Below, in pieces: positions 14,957 to 26,351 of a stretch of DNA of 64,000 bases (its first letter is position 1; every line of letters starts with the position of its first letter). The DNA is from Ramazzottius varieornatus (Eukaryota; Tardigrada; Eutardigrada; Parachela; Ramazzottiidae): contig BDGG01000001.1 of the NCBI GenBank assembly GCA_001949185.1, forward strand, positions 4,081,624 to 4,145,623, read 5' to 3'. Under the pieces are notes generated by a model. It made no database searches and was not told the DNA's origin. It saw nothing but the letters and a program-made list of their open reading frames with translations. The translations under genes were made by a program, and so were the position numbers.

Positions 14957-16408
14957 TATTATAAACTGTCGGCGGAACATCAGTCAGCAATCGATGTTCA
15001 GTTCAATATTCATACTCGTACTCACAGTTACGTCATCTGATTATGTCTTCGCCTTTTCCAAAGTTCACTCGTAACCCGCCTGAAAATAAAGCACAAGACT
15101 TGGTTGGCAACAAGGGAACGCGAGTTGTTCGAACGTGCAACTCACTAAGGTTTCAGTTGACCGACCAGAATTCGAGGAAGGACATCTGGAATATCTGGTA
15201 CGACAAAGTCCTTCTAAGTACCTTCGATGCTCATTATGTGAGGTTGCAGATAGAATACCAGTAGGCCATACCTTAAGATGGATTACTTCCATGATGATCT
15301 CCCGTTCCTGGAAGTTTGCTCCCTATTTAATCAGCGCAAATATCTTTAGGTGTGGCAAAGGAGTTTCGCCGACCCGACCAAGAGACCGACAGATGGCGCT
15401 GAGAGGGACTTCGCTTTGCAGAGGACTCCGCACTTTGCGGCATGCTGAAATTGACTGGGCGGACGACAGCGGAGGAGGTCCTGCCATCTGCAGAACCCGT
15501 AACAAGGACAATACTCAAGAATCAAGATCCCTAATGGTAGTTTAGCAAGGAGGATCTCCGATGGTTTGCTGAGCAGGAACCACTCTGTCCGACAGGTATT
15601 TTTGGATGTGTGAGGAGCGTCTGAAAAAGTCTTGCAGTTCCCCTTTGACAACATCATATAGAATAATTCTTCCTTTGCAAGAGCCGCTACCTTCATGAGG
15701 TCCCCGAAATCAAATAGGGTTTGCATCTGTCGGAAATGACGAAGTCTATGGCGTCTTTGACGGCGTCAAGAAAAGAAACCCACACGCAAATAACGTTAAG
15801 ATTCTCAAGGAACAATCTCATCGAGAATATAGGGGCGAAACTTTGTCAACGTCTTCCGAGATAGACATCTCGATCGAGGCAGACCTTGAAGTCTCTTATC
15901 CTTCCGCACTGATCGTAAAGTTTTACGGCGCAACGGATGACGCACTACCGGCAGCCCATTGCACATATAATTCATCTGAAGGGTCCAGTTCGGGGTTCTT
16001 CGATCACATCGAACCTTGTTAGCAGGCACGAACTGCGCTGCCGGGAGAACGAGCCAGTGCGCTTGATTGGCAAAGACTTCGCAGTAGACGCTCCTCATGA
16101 CTTACGGCGGGAAGGCATGACTGACGTGACTATATCAGTATATCTTGCCTCTAGTTCCACCACCCAGTCAATCCTGGATACTCAACGTCCCGCCCAATGG
16201 ATATAATGGCCGATCGATGGACTGCTTGTTACTGCTCCCTTCCATCTCTATCATAAAAGACGCTGTAACTCCATCCAGGGGACTCTTGTAACCACCGGGG
16301 AACTCTCCAAAGAATCCTTCAAACCGCACAATAAACTTTGTTCCTATCGACTCTTTTTTCTGTCGAGTTTTTTTGTACCTTTGGGCTTGATTTTCGGCTA
16401 GGCTAGAA
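14957..16408. other. Intergenic region before the ITG-like gene
   Basis: Frames of up to 136 codons occur on both strands but overlap one another and lack splice consensus or family motifs. Treated as 3' UTR plus promoter. No repeat recognised. Confidence 0.45.
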
Positions 16409-19400
16409 ATGGCTCTGGGTGTGGCAGTGGTGTGCACCCTGGTTTTGCTGACCGCATCACACTGCAGCTTAGCCTGGATGGGATCCATGTACCGGAATCG
16501 GGAGTCTGGACTGCGTCCATCGGACTTCGAGGAAGAGCCTGCAACCAACCTTCGCTTCAAAGCAGGAATGCCAGTCCCGCGGACAGGCATGTGGTACCAA
16601 CAGCGACGGAGCGCCATTGACCTTCTAGAGGTAAGTTTGCCTGTCTTTCGGTGCTTGCCGCTTATCGTCCAGTACTTGTGGGTTGTCCGTCAGCATGTTT
16701 GCTCTCCGTTTTAATTTTTACGAATATCTTATCAAATACCATCAATACTGACTAGATGCACCTACAATACCTGAAGGAAAATTAATATTTTGAGGTAGTA
16801 TATCTTGTTTACTGCGAAAGGGTCGTAAGCCTAGCAGTGCAAAGGTCGCTTCAGATTCGAAACTGTTACGCGCTACGGTCACGCGAGATCACCCCAGTCC
16901 AGGGCTTTTAGGTGCCGGTTAGAAGCACCTGAGACTTCCTTCCGGTGTCGTGAGCCTTCTGGACAGTATACGTCAGTCAAGTTTACCGCCCAAGGAACGA
17001 AAGCCAAGGTACGAGCATGCGGAACTTGCTTTCACAAAGAGCAACCGGGCCTATAGGCTACAGTTAAAGTCACAATCGTTCGAAGAAGAAACGTTCCTCT
17101 TGTGCGCAAAGATGAACTCATAACTACAAATTAATACAGAAAGCCTTTGGGCCGGGTCTTGACACAAATCCACAAATCCATAAGCTCATCAGTTTATAGA
17201 TTGCAAAGGTGTGGAACCACCACAAAGCGATGACGTCGGAGTATCAATTATTGAATCCACTGTATTTGCCAACTAAACCACCCAGGTTAAGTCTACGCAA
17301 AGAAAGCTCCCCACTGCTGGGATCCATAACAATCGAACAGGCCTAACTTCAATCAAGAAGGTGAACAAAACGTATGCATATTGAACAGTAATTCTTTCCC
17401 CTACGAGGTACTTTCTTTGGAAACTCTAAAAATCGATATTCTGGGAGCTCTGTAGAAGCACAATAAGAACTTCCTGTTGTTTCACCCACGAGTAGTTCAG
17501 TTCGCGCCTCACAAAGAAGCAGCAGCTGGCAATATCTAGAGCTCGAGTGGAGTGATCAAAGTAGCTTTGCAGATCACTTCCGCTCACGAGACCGAGATTT
17601 ACCTTTTCCAATCAATGCAATAGGCGATTATCCGACATCACTGCCTTACTTAACATGTCAAACTGCTCACTTTCAAGGAGGCAAGATCACTTCTTGAAAT
17701 TTCTTCTCAAAGGTCATCGCTCACTTTCAAGGCGTGGATTTGATTTAACATAACTCTCCAAAGACTCGTAAAGTCGTGTAACCAACGAGAAAGCGCAAGA
17801 CGCAGGCCCGATTTTTTGGTTGGGATGAGAAGCAGTGAGCGGCAAAATCTATGGTAATTGAGCGGCTGATTGCGAACTAGGCTCCATGATTCATTACCCA
17901 GGAGAGCCAAGGCGCTGACGTCAAGCCAAAGAGCGAATTACTTGTCCAATACCACTACAACGGAAACGAGCTTCCCGGATATCTTCAAGAGCCCTCGGCC
18001 CCCAACAATATGCGCCACCGAGCGCGAGGTTCGATGAGAATAAAGCTTCCAGCGAGCTCATCAGAAAGGCTCAGGGTAGTACAGTGCCATATTTCCTGGA
18101 CAGCTTGTCCTACTCCTTACAGTAATCAAATTATATTCACACAACAATATCAGTGATTTGCCAAGAAACGACTAAACGACCATCAAAATTACACAAACGA
18201 AAATCTCATAAAAAACTAGAATTCTCAAATTGATCTGAATAAGTACACTCTTGCTTGGTTGCTGGTATTTAATTTCATCATAAGCCAGTTCGAACTTGTA
18301 CAAATGGGCGCCAGAACATACTGTACAAGATGATAATCTTACGTGGCGCAAGTTTACATTGTTATTGGCTCGAAGGATGCGCCTCTTAAGGGAATGATCC
18401 TGCACGTTTCCGTTTGCTCAGATCTCATCAGATGAACTTCATTCTGTTTGATCTCACTTTCCGAATTTTTGGGACCAGATGATTTTCTGGGATGGGCTGG
18501 AAATGACAGGCAGGATGAGAGTACGGTTGACGAGATTCTCAACAGGGAAAGCGTCTTGTCTCTAAGCGCTCGTTTGGGGAAAATATCGGCACATTCTTGT
18601 AAACAAGATAACAGTTTACCGCTTGGGTACCCTTGTCGTTCATCATTTCCTATTTGTTTTGCCTCACTGATCCTCCTTCCGACCGTTTTTGGGCTTTTCG
18701 CTGCGGGTCAAGAACAGGCAAATTGTGTTAGCCCACTACAAATTTGTTGCCAACATGGCCGAGTTTGCTCTTCAATTTGTCAATGACGATGACGCACGTT
18801 CCTCATCTCCCTCTTTTTCCATTCCTTGAAAACCAATCACCCAGCAGAGAACAGAAAATGACATATCAATTACGCCATAATCATGATACTTCTGGTACCT
18901 CGTCCTTTTTTTGGCTTCATTAGAGGTCGTTGGCGGCAGAAAAAAATCGGAGACTCTAATTTAATCTCGCAAACAAATTAAAATAGATTTCCTTCCGGAA
19001 TTCCAAATTCGAGCGTGACGTGGGAATGTCCTTATTGTCGCTGTCTTCCTTAGCATTCTGTTGGACGGGATCAGTAGCGCTGACAGCAATCGATGTCGAC
19101 AGACGAGCTAATTTCATAAAAGTTAGAAATTGATCGATAACTTTTTGCGTTTCAAGATCAATGTCGAAAACATGAGATTGATTGCCTCGTTTGCATGATA
19201 ATATGATACCATCTCCACTTGAAGATCAACGTCAAACCACAGTTCATTCTTTGGACAAACTGTGTGGTAATAACTCGTGGCCAGTTCCAGCAATTACGGA
19301 CGACGATACTCGTTTGAAAGTTTCGAGGTCGTTGCGTGAAGACCCATTTTCAAGACAGAAGCCACTCAAGCCAGACATCTTTTGCTGTATGTCAGCGGGC

Positions 19401-20767
19401 GCTTGTTTTCAAGTGTTTCGTCTCAACGACTGATCATTAAGCAAAACTTTTGAGGAATTGCATGGTGGGGAAATTGAAGTACCGAGATCAACCCCCTAAG
19501 ATCGTGCAGCGTCTTCCGCTTCCGTCTTCCGCTTCCGTCTTCCTGCTAATCATAAAACTCGTCATCGCTTGTGATCGAACTCTACACCAGACCGTGCACT
19601 GAACTACTGTATGTAAACAGTCCGTGGACCGAACTCAAACCGCTTCGCACGTTGTCCCGTAGGCATCGATGATGAGGAAACACCGTACACGCACCTGACC
19701 TAAATGNNNNNNNNNNNNNNNNNNNNNNNNNNNNNNNNNNNNNNNNNNNNNNNNNNTGCCCACATTTAGGTCAGGTGCGTGTACCTTACATTCCTTTCCC
19801 TCAAGAACACAAAAACCACTCAGACAGATTGCCGTCAGAATGTAGATCACACAATATTCTAGCCTTTCAGTTTCTGAAGGTGTAAGAAGAGGGGTATCTT
19901 CTTTCGTTGGTTCTTCTCGTTGGCCCTGCATGACTTTGAATGTTGGTCGTCGCCTTCCTGGAGTCCTCAGTCCTTCGGTCCTCACACTCACTTGAAGAAT
20001 AACTAGACTTAAGCTTGACTTTCGTAGAAAATCCTTAAACATGAGAAATCGACACGATCCGTTCCGACATTTCAGGATGAACCAACGGAGCCCGTAACGG
20101 ACTGCCGAGGAGCTGCCTGCCGGGATGACGGTGGATGCTGCGAAGGAATGGTCTGCAAGCTGCCTCAACCGGACAACAAGAAAAGTAAACCCCGCTTCAA
20201 AACCCTTTTCTCCGGCCTTCGAAGTACTACTGTGCTTGTCTGTCCAAGTCCTGTACCGTTCTTTCCCTTCGAAGCCTTGAAAAATCTGTTTTCGATAAAG
20301 ATATTTCGCTTGGAATTTTTTCAGTCAGCGCGCCTCTCGGAACCTGCGTACCGAACCCCAACGAAGGAACGAACTGCAAGGATGACGCCAGCTGCGGACA
20401 AGGACTAGAGTGCGGCCAGACGATGGGCTCCCGAGGATTCAAGACCTGCCAGCCAAGGAACCGCGATGTGAACAAGAAGCAATACGGTATGTTTCGCCCT
20501 TCCCTATAATCTCAAATCTTTGGACCATCTAGTGCGAACGGAAATGCTAAACCTAGCTGGTTTGTGGCTGCAGGGGATGAGTGTCGTTTCAGCATGGAAT
20601 GCGACCAGGTTCGTGGATTGTGCTGCCAAGTGTACCGACGACATCGCCAGTCCCCCCGTCAAGTCTGCATGTATTACGAGAGCTCGCACCAGTGCCTGGG
20701 TTTCCGTAAAGATTATCTTCCGGAAGTCGGAGGTCTTCCGAACAAGAACAGATGGTGGCAATACTGA
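16409..20767 (+). CDS. ITG-like / prohormone-3 neuropeptide precursor
   Basis: Exons 16409-16630, 20076-20184, 20325-20486, 20574-20767; phases close, 228 aa. Signal peptide MALGVAVVCTLVLLTASHC, then the N-terminal peptide region SLAWMGSMYRN, corresponding to the tryptophan-containing start of arthropod ITG-like precursors. The rest is cysteine-rich: CRGAACRDDGGCCEG, CKDDASCGQGLECG, CQPRNRDVNKKQYGDEC, GLCCQVYRRHRQSPRQVC. The last two blocks follow the bee prohormone-3 layout closely. The C-terminus ends NKNRWWQY; the dibasic-flanked ITGQGNR peptide of insects is absent. A secreted neuroendocrine precursor by family; receptor unknown. The first intron, 3.4 kb, is the largest in the window and contains the N gap and a MITE. 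Confidence 0.85.
18322..18425. mobile_element. GGCGCA-core MITE, copy 8 (ITG-like intron 1)
   Basis: Degraded: ACGTGGCGCA (18341-18350), TTGGCTCGAAGGATGCGCC and right end CGTTTGCTCAGATCTC. Confidence 0.6.
19685..19784. repeat. Assembly gap flanked by a perfect 22-bp inverted repeat
   Basis: Fifty Ns at 19707-19756. Immediately left, 19685-19706 starts GTACACGCACC; right, 19763-19784 ends GGTGCGTGTAC; the two are exact reverse complements. Either a hairpin stopped sequencing or one end of the gap was folded back during assembly. Confidence 0.85.
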
Positions 20768-21500
20768 TCGTATCGAACAGTATGAGCTTTTAGCATCTTC
20801 ATAAGTTTCGCTTAGACCGACGCATAAACTTGCCACACCATATCAACAGCTAAACTCTCTGGCAGCCTTCTTCCCTTTCTTATCGCGGCGTATGATAACT
20901 CACCTAACATGGGTGATTTTGTTTCGATGCTTGTCCTCCATTGTAAAAACGAACGCTGGTTTTCCTAATGAGCGATCGGCTCAGTTCAGTCATATCAAGG
21001 AATTTGTGTAGCTCATCGCATTGTTCGTTGCTTCAAATGTTGTTTGGCGCAGGCTTTCTTCGAAGCCAAATGTCTGGGAGATCCGCACTGCCAGAGTATA
21101 GCCTTTGAGATCCCAGAAGGTCAGAAACCTCTGTAAAAGAACTTAGGTAAAGCGTTAGTTATCGCTCTATGCAGTATCGCCAGCTTCCGGTGATATAATT
21201 AGCTTACCACCTGCGCATGGGGATCAAGGCGGAGGCTTGAATACCGAGTGTCGTAAGATAGGCTTACCGAAAGCCTTGGTTTTCCAGAGCTTGGATGTGC
21301 ATCAGCTGACACCGAACCGGAAGTCACTACTTTGTCCTTCGCGACCTTCAAGCCAACGGTACTTTATCCTCACGCCAATCTTCACTAATCCACGAAGCAA
21401 ACTCTACGAACATATCTGGGAAAAACCGTGCAGTAAACTCCGTTACATCGAAATCTATTAGGGCACCGTCCTTGATCAGCATTGAACAGCCAAGTCGCAA
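20768..21500. other. Intergenic region, ITG-like / HAUS1-like
   Basis: Convergent 3' space. The frame 21237-21461 (+) has no family signal or splice context. Nothing else seen. Confidence 0.4.
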
Positions 21501-22223
21501 CTAGTTTCTGCGATTCTGTAAGAAAGCCATAAAGACATGTTTCAAAATGCTATTCTGTCGGATATAAAAACAGCTGTAATAATGACCTGAAGCTTTAGTA
21601 GTATGGCTTTGGCTTCTGGAATACTGGGAGGAAGATCGTGGAAGAGAGCAATCTCGCTACGCAGCTGAGTGCATCGTTGGTTCAGCGAGTCAATTTCCTA
21701 AGAGAAGGCTCCTCAACAGAAGAAACCAAAGATCTCGATGGGCAGGTTTACCTTCTGAAGAGCCTCTCTTTCTGCTTCATTGTCCATATCTTCCGCATAC
21801 CCACGTGATATCAGTTCAAACTGTATGGCTTTCATCTTGCTTTCATCCTGATAATGGCTTTCCTCACCAGCAACGACATGCTCATCGGATTTCCCTGTAG
21901 CGTCTTGTTTCGCTTTCTGTGCCAGTTTCGCATCGACAGATCTGTGAACGGGAAACAGATTACAGGTGTTCCACTATACGGTTCGGTCTGAATTCCGGAA
22001 CAACGTACCTGAGCTTTTGTTCACAGTGGAGCTTTGTCCGTTCCAGAGTTTTACGCTGGAGATCGTTACGGATATTCAGCACACCGATGGTCGCATCCAG
22101 TTCAGCTTCCAGAGTATCCATGTACTGCAAGCAACCCACGACATTTTCTTCTGAAGCACTCGATGCTCCCACTGCACGGCAGTATCCATCCAGAAGCTCT
22201 AGCGACCTCTCCAACGAGCTCAT
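21501..22223 (-). CDS. HAUS1-like augmin subunit
   Basis: Exons (minus order) 22223-22009, 21941-21752, 21697-21587, 21515-21501; phases close, 176 aa, last exon only 15 nt. Mostly coiled coil. The C-terminal block LISRGYAEDMDNEAE, EIDSLNQRCTQLR, DLPPSIPEAKAILLKL parallels the HAUS1 C-terminus (ARGMD..., LKKKLESYLDL, P.LA..KI). Augmin binds existing microtubules and recruits gamma-tubulin to nucleate branches in the spindle. The protein is shorter than human HAUS1 (about 278 aa), so it may be N-terminally reduced or have an unseen upstream exon. Coiled-coil similarity can mislead; another coiled-coil protein is possible. Confidence 0.6.
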
Positions 22224-22412
22224 CCTGAATCTGAGCTAGACCGTAACTGGAAAGAAACGGACTATCAAAAGAAACAACAACGATTCCGTAATCTGTGATC
22301 TTGCTGTTTTTCCGCGCCAGAAAATTATACCGCCCAAAGGGCGTCTCGCCGCGCCCTAGTCTCGGGCCCCGGGGCTAAGCTAAAAAAATCTGGTCAGCAT
22401 CATTCAAAACAC

Positions 22413-23048
22413 AGTTACCGTTAGTGCTGGCAATGATACGATATATCGATATCGTATCGAAATATATCGAATCTTTGCGATAAAATATGCGGCAGATATC
22501 GTATCGAAAATATCGATATGAAGCTCATATCGAATAACGCAATAAAATATTCGGCTATATCATATCGCGCCATATCGATATATTATCGATGTATCGGTAT
22601 TTTGCTGAATGGCAAACTCGCCAGTGATATCTCGTTTACGGAAGACCATGGTTGATTTCAAAGACTTGATTTTGGCCATGGTGTACCGAGAACACTCCGC
22701 CCATTCGGTTTTGGTACTGATTCTGTCCAGGTTTCCATGTGTTTAGAGTCTTGGTATAGTCATGTCTTTACTGTATCCGACGCTTTCGATCTTACTAATA
22801 CTTTATGTGGAAATCGGCTTCTTGAGTTTTTGGGCTTGAACCAGTGGAATTGCGAAAAACTAAAATTCCCGAAATATCGATATATCGCTGCGATATGATA
22901 CGATATAGCGAAGATACGGTATCGGAAAAATATCGTATCCAAATATCGATATCGAATGAATATCGAAGACCGCAATAAAATATCCGCCGATATTGTATCG
23001 AAAAATATCGTATCGAACTTTATCGTACTTTTGCCAGCGCTAGTAACT
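22413..23048. mobile_element. CGATAT-rich terminal-repeat DNA element, non-autonomous
   Basis: About 636 bp between HAUS1-like and p31comet. The ends are imperfect inverted repeats: AGTTACCGTTAGTGCTGGCAA at the left, TTGCCAGCGCTAGTAACT at the right. Inside each end lie 150-180 bp of diverged, interlaced ATATCGATA / CGTATCGAAA palindromes. The middle (about 22610-22865) is unique sequence with no coding frame. The layout resembles a hAT-type MITE, but class is inference; no clear target-site duplication was confirmed. Confidence 0.6.
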
Positions 23049-23107
23049 TACAGTATTACAGAGTGCACTGCTCACCGACCGTGGCACCGGGGGTAGTGAA
23101 CGATACC

Positions 23108-24619
23108 ATGGCCAACCCAGTGACCCCTCCAAAACGTTTTGTCAACTCAAGTGAAGACTTTTTTGGGCTTCTGTTGTCCTTCCCAGGTACGTTTGTCAGT
23201 TCTCTGATCTTCCAGCGTTCCTCCAGAACTCGTAGTGAATGGATCGCTGTGCTGGTACAGGGTATACATCTTCGCAGGTACCAGCGTTTCGCGGATGACC
23301 GCGCGTGGAAAGTGACTGCTCGAGACGGCCATCGCTGGACTAACTCCTGACATCTGGCCAAGCTGGATGAACGGATATCCAGCAAACTGCAGAGTGCAGA
23401 CTCGTTTTCGTGTCCTTACCTCCGTTGTCGTATTCAGCCATGAACGTCCCAAACTGCCGGTACCTGGAAGTGCCAGTCAACAACGATTTCACAGCCCAAG
23501 AGTTGGGATACATCGTAACAGGCATCTTGAAGCAAGTTCTGTTCCAGCGAGATCAAATGCCCATGCCATATGACATTCTCGACTGTCACCTACGATCTGT
23601 AACAACCCTCTATTTTTCGCTTATCAAACTGAAAATTTACGTATTTTTCATCTTTAGGGGCGTCGGTTGCCAAACGTGGAGCGTCTCACCCTTCTGCGCA
23701 ACCAACTTTCCTCCGTCTTCGACTCCTTGGACCAAGCCTTCACGGTCAGTAGTTTTCTCCTGGACCAAGTAGTTCTCCTCCTTGGATCTACTCGTTTCAA
23801 CGCCAGAGAAATGCACACGATTACAGTTCCTGGTCACTCATCAAAGTTCCGAAGAGTGCTGAGGACTTTTCGAACGGAAGAATTGAACGCCACGTTAAGA
23901 AAGATTCTTGAAGCTGATGTATGCTGTAACTTCCCCCCTTCGGACATCACTTCCGTCCATTTATTTCTCCGTGGCTGTCCTCTGGATATGGATAATAGTC
24001 TACTTGACCATTTTGAGCCACTTATGCGCTTCGTTCCCCAGGTATAGAAAGCTCGGTGAACAAACTCGACAACATAGGTTCTCATAAATGGCGCGCGGAT
24101 GCAGTGTTAACGGCTGAATGGGTGCGCCAGGCAAACAATCTTGTCGAGTTTGCTTGCCGAGCGACCGTGTATCTGGACTCACGAATTCTTTTCAATGATT
24201 CTCATTTTTTGTTGCAGGTGTCGCCCAGATTTTACAAGAGTATCTTCGATCTGAAGTTTGCTGGCCAGGGGCGTCTTACTAAAAGATCGACGTTCCAGCG
24301 TTCCGGGAGCCATCTGAACGTTCGCAGAAAGTCGGATATCGAGCGAGCAGAACGCGAAGAAATCCGAAAGAATTTGTTTGTGGAATCGGATACCTGCAGA
24401 GTGGTGGAACAAGATTTACAAGAAGAGGATGACGGGGGAATCGACGACGACGGAACCTCAGATAGCTCGAATGGAGAGGAGTCTTCCGATGATCCTGATA
24501 CCTCAAGCGAACTGGAGAATTCCTCCGAAGACAGCATCGTTGAAAACAGCATCGACGGTCCACAACCTCTTGTCTGGTATCGAAGTAAGATCCCGATATC
24601 TGGTTGGGTTCCCCACTGA
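23108..24619 (+). CDS. p31comet (MAD2L1-binding protein) homologue
   Basis: Exons 23108-23186, 23438-23598, 23658-24041, 24218-24619; phases close, 341 aa. The first exon is optional: ATG at 23440 also works. p31comet binds closed MAD2 and, with TRIP13, disassembles the mitotic checkpoint complex. Matches to the family: QVLFQRDQMPMPYD (human MYQRQQLPLPYE), VVLLLGSTRFNAREMH (ILILLGG...PKEF), SVHLFLRGC and SPRFYKSIFDLKF near the end. An acidic Asp/Glu/Ser-rich stretch (EEDDGGIDDDG) follows and is an extension relative to the human protein. The third intron is nearly filled by an intact MITE. Confidence 0.8.
24051..24162. mobile_element. GGCGCA-core MITE, copy 9, best preserved (p31comet intron)
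   Basis: Ends GCTCGGTGAACAAACTCGAC (24051) and GTCGAGTTTGCTTGCCGAGC (24143-24162) form a long terminal inverted repeat. Core ATGGCGCGC / GGTGCGCCA with internal GGCTGAATG. It starts 9 nt after the donor GT of its intron. Confidence 0.85.
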
Positions 24620-25015
24620 CGTAGTGCGAGGTGGTTTGAATCTTTGTCGTTTTTTTATCTGGAATTTGTGTAGTAAATTATGCTTAAGTACTTGAAAATT
24701 TTTTTCTTGTGAACTTTTCGAAACAATGAATTTACATGACGTAGATTCTTTTACGGTATTTGGAGACGATGCAGTAGCACCTTGAGATTAGCGTGAAAAT
24801 CGAATAATTTTGTGATAGTCCAAGAATAATGTTCTCAGAAAAGCAGAAAAATAACGAGACTTAGTTTGAGCGGACACAGAAAAAGGGGCGAAAGGTGAGT
24901 GCGTGAGCTGAAGAGCTGCATTCGTGAGCACCACCTACTGTATACTTTTTCGTGTAGGATATTGGGAATTTTCCAGAGATTAATCAAGAGTATTTTGGGA
25001 CAGTAGAGGATTAAT

Positions 25016-26351
25016 CTACATGGCGGTTTCAATGTGTTTCCTTCCAGCGTCGTGGTCGGTGCAAAAGGTATCCAGCTGCATAGAAATAGCGGTGCCTCTT
25101 CTTTTCCGGTTCATCGCCGGGACGCAGACATGTTGAATACACCACCCTTTACCGGTCGTTCTTTTGATTTTGTAGGTGTTCAGGAATGCGTAGAGAATGG
25201 GGTTGATAGCGCAACCTATGGCCAGCGCAGAAAACAATGCATATTTTACAAAGTATTCTATCCCCTTGACATTGCGGGCAAAATGGTTTCTCGTAATAGA
25301 AGAGACGAGGACTGAAAAGAGCGTGGCTTACCGAACCACAGCAGAATAGTCAAGGACTGGCCCAGTTTAGTCTGAAGTCCTGTCATGGACTGGAAAAACA
25401 GACCATGAACTCCCGAAGGTACGAAGCAAAGCATGAGGACGAGCCAGGAAACGAACGCCACCGTTGTCTGTCAATATAAAAAGGTATGTTTAATACTCAA
25501 GGTACGTGGAAAGCAGGTCCCGCCGTATGAATGAAATAACTCACCACTCTAATCTCCGCTTTCTTCTTCCGGGTCTGTCGTACTAGTTCGACGGGCTGGA
25601 TTGACCTTTCCGGTATGATCACGTTGACTCTCATGCTGTAAAACATCCTCCGTTTGGACTTGAGGATCAAGCTGAGGATGATTAGGTAGCAAAGTAACAC
25701 AGTCACGAACGGTAGGACCGCGTAGATGATTTTGAAGGCGATAACGTAGACCGCTGAACCATGGCTTGAGAACGAGCATTTGAGGGTCCTCTTGGAGTAC
25801 CCAAAGTCTTCACCGTACAGAGACAACAACGGTACAATGTATGTGACACCCGAGATGACCCACGAGAGTAGAATTAAGCAGGCTGTTGTTGGTCGGGATG
25901 TCAGGAATCGCATGTGACGGTGTTCTGCGGTGATAATGGCAAACATCCGGTTTATTCCAATGGAGGTGTGGGCGTACGCACAGAAGGTCATTCCGAAGAA
26001 GTAGAGGAAAGCAATGAGTCGACATGCTCCGGAATGCTCTTCCTGTGCGAAGAAGTTGTCACGTGGTTGAAGAAGAGTGTAGGCGTGGATGGGGCAGACG
26101 ATGCCGCAGAGCAATATGGTGGAGCTGGATAGGTTGACCGTAAGAGCTGTGGAGCGCACTCGAAAATCCTTGTTTTTACAAGCGTTCGTTAGACAATAGA
26201 TTCCACCGAAAATACCAATAACGCTCACTAACAAGGTCAGAGCGGCGAAAACATATCGATCGTCCGACAGGTAAACAACTTGGCCCCAGTCGTTGTCGAT
26301 GGTGTAGTTTACGAAGAACCGGGCACTAAGTGCGACTGCTGAGTCATTCAT
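25016..26351 (-). CDS. Rhodopsin-family GPCR, Moody/Tre1-like
   Basis: Exons (minus order) 26351-25545, 25467-25332, 25311-25016; phases close, 412 aa. Seven membrane segments are visible. TM3 ends SIGINRMFAII, so the usual DRY is NRM. TM5 has LPFVTVLLCYLII. TM6 has FVPSG where CWxP is common. TM7 has the classical NPILYAF. An extracellular NYT glycosylation site lies near the N-terminus. The NR-x variant and TM layout fit the Moody/Tre1 (GPR84-like) group, which in flies controls the blood-brain barrier and germ-cell migration. TM2 shows NLSSSTIL, without the usual sodium-site Asp. Ligand unknown; subfamily moderately sure. Confidence 0.82.

Larger units (their letters stand above)
16631..20075 (+). 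other. Large first intron of the ITG-like gene
   Basis: GT at 16631 and AG at 20074-20075. Holds the MITE at 18.3 kb, a GTCTTCCGCTTCC-type tandem array near 19507-19543 (about 2.7 copies of a 13-bp unit) and the assembly gap at 19707-19756. Open frames such as 18448-18786 are not supported by splice or motif evidence. Confidence 0.6.

Noticed and set aside
15135-15726. Overlapping frames on both strands of 126-136 codons
   Set aside because: Mutually overlapping, no splice consensus and no recognisable domain; probably chance in 3' UTR/intergenic DNA.
16800-17060. Possible tRNA-like folds around TTCAGATTCGAAAC
   Set aside because: No complete cloverleaf with A and B boxes could be drawn; no tRNA is called anywhere in the window.
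19635-20168. Long minus-strand frame crossing the N gap
   Set aside because: Its length depends on translating Ns as open; the opposite strand carries real ITG-like exon 2.
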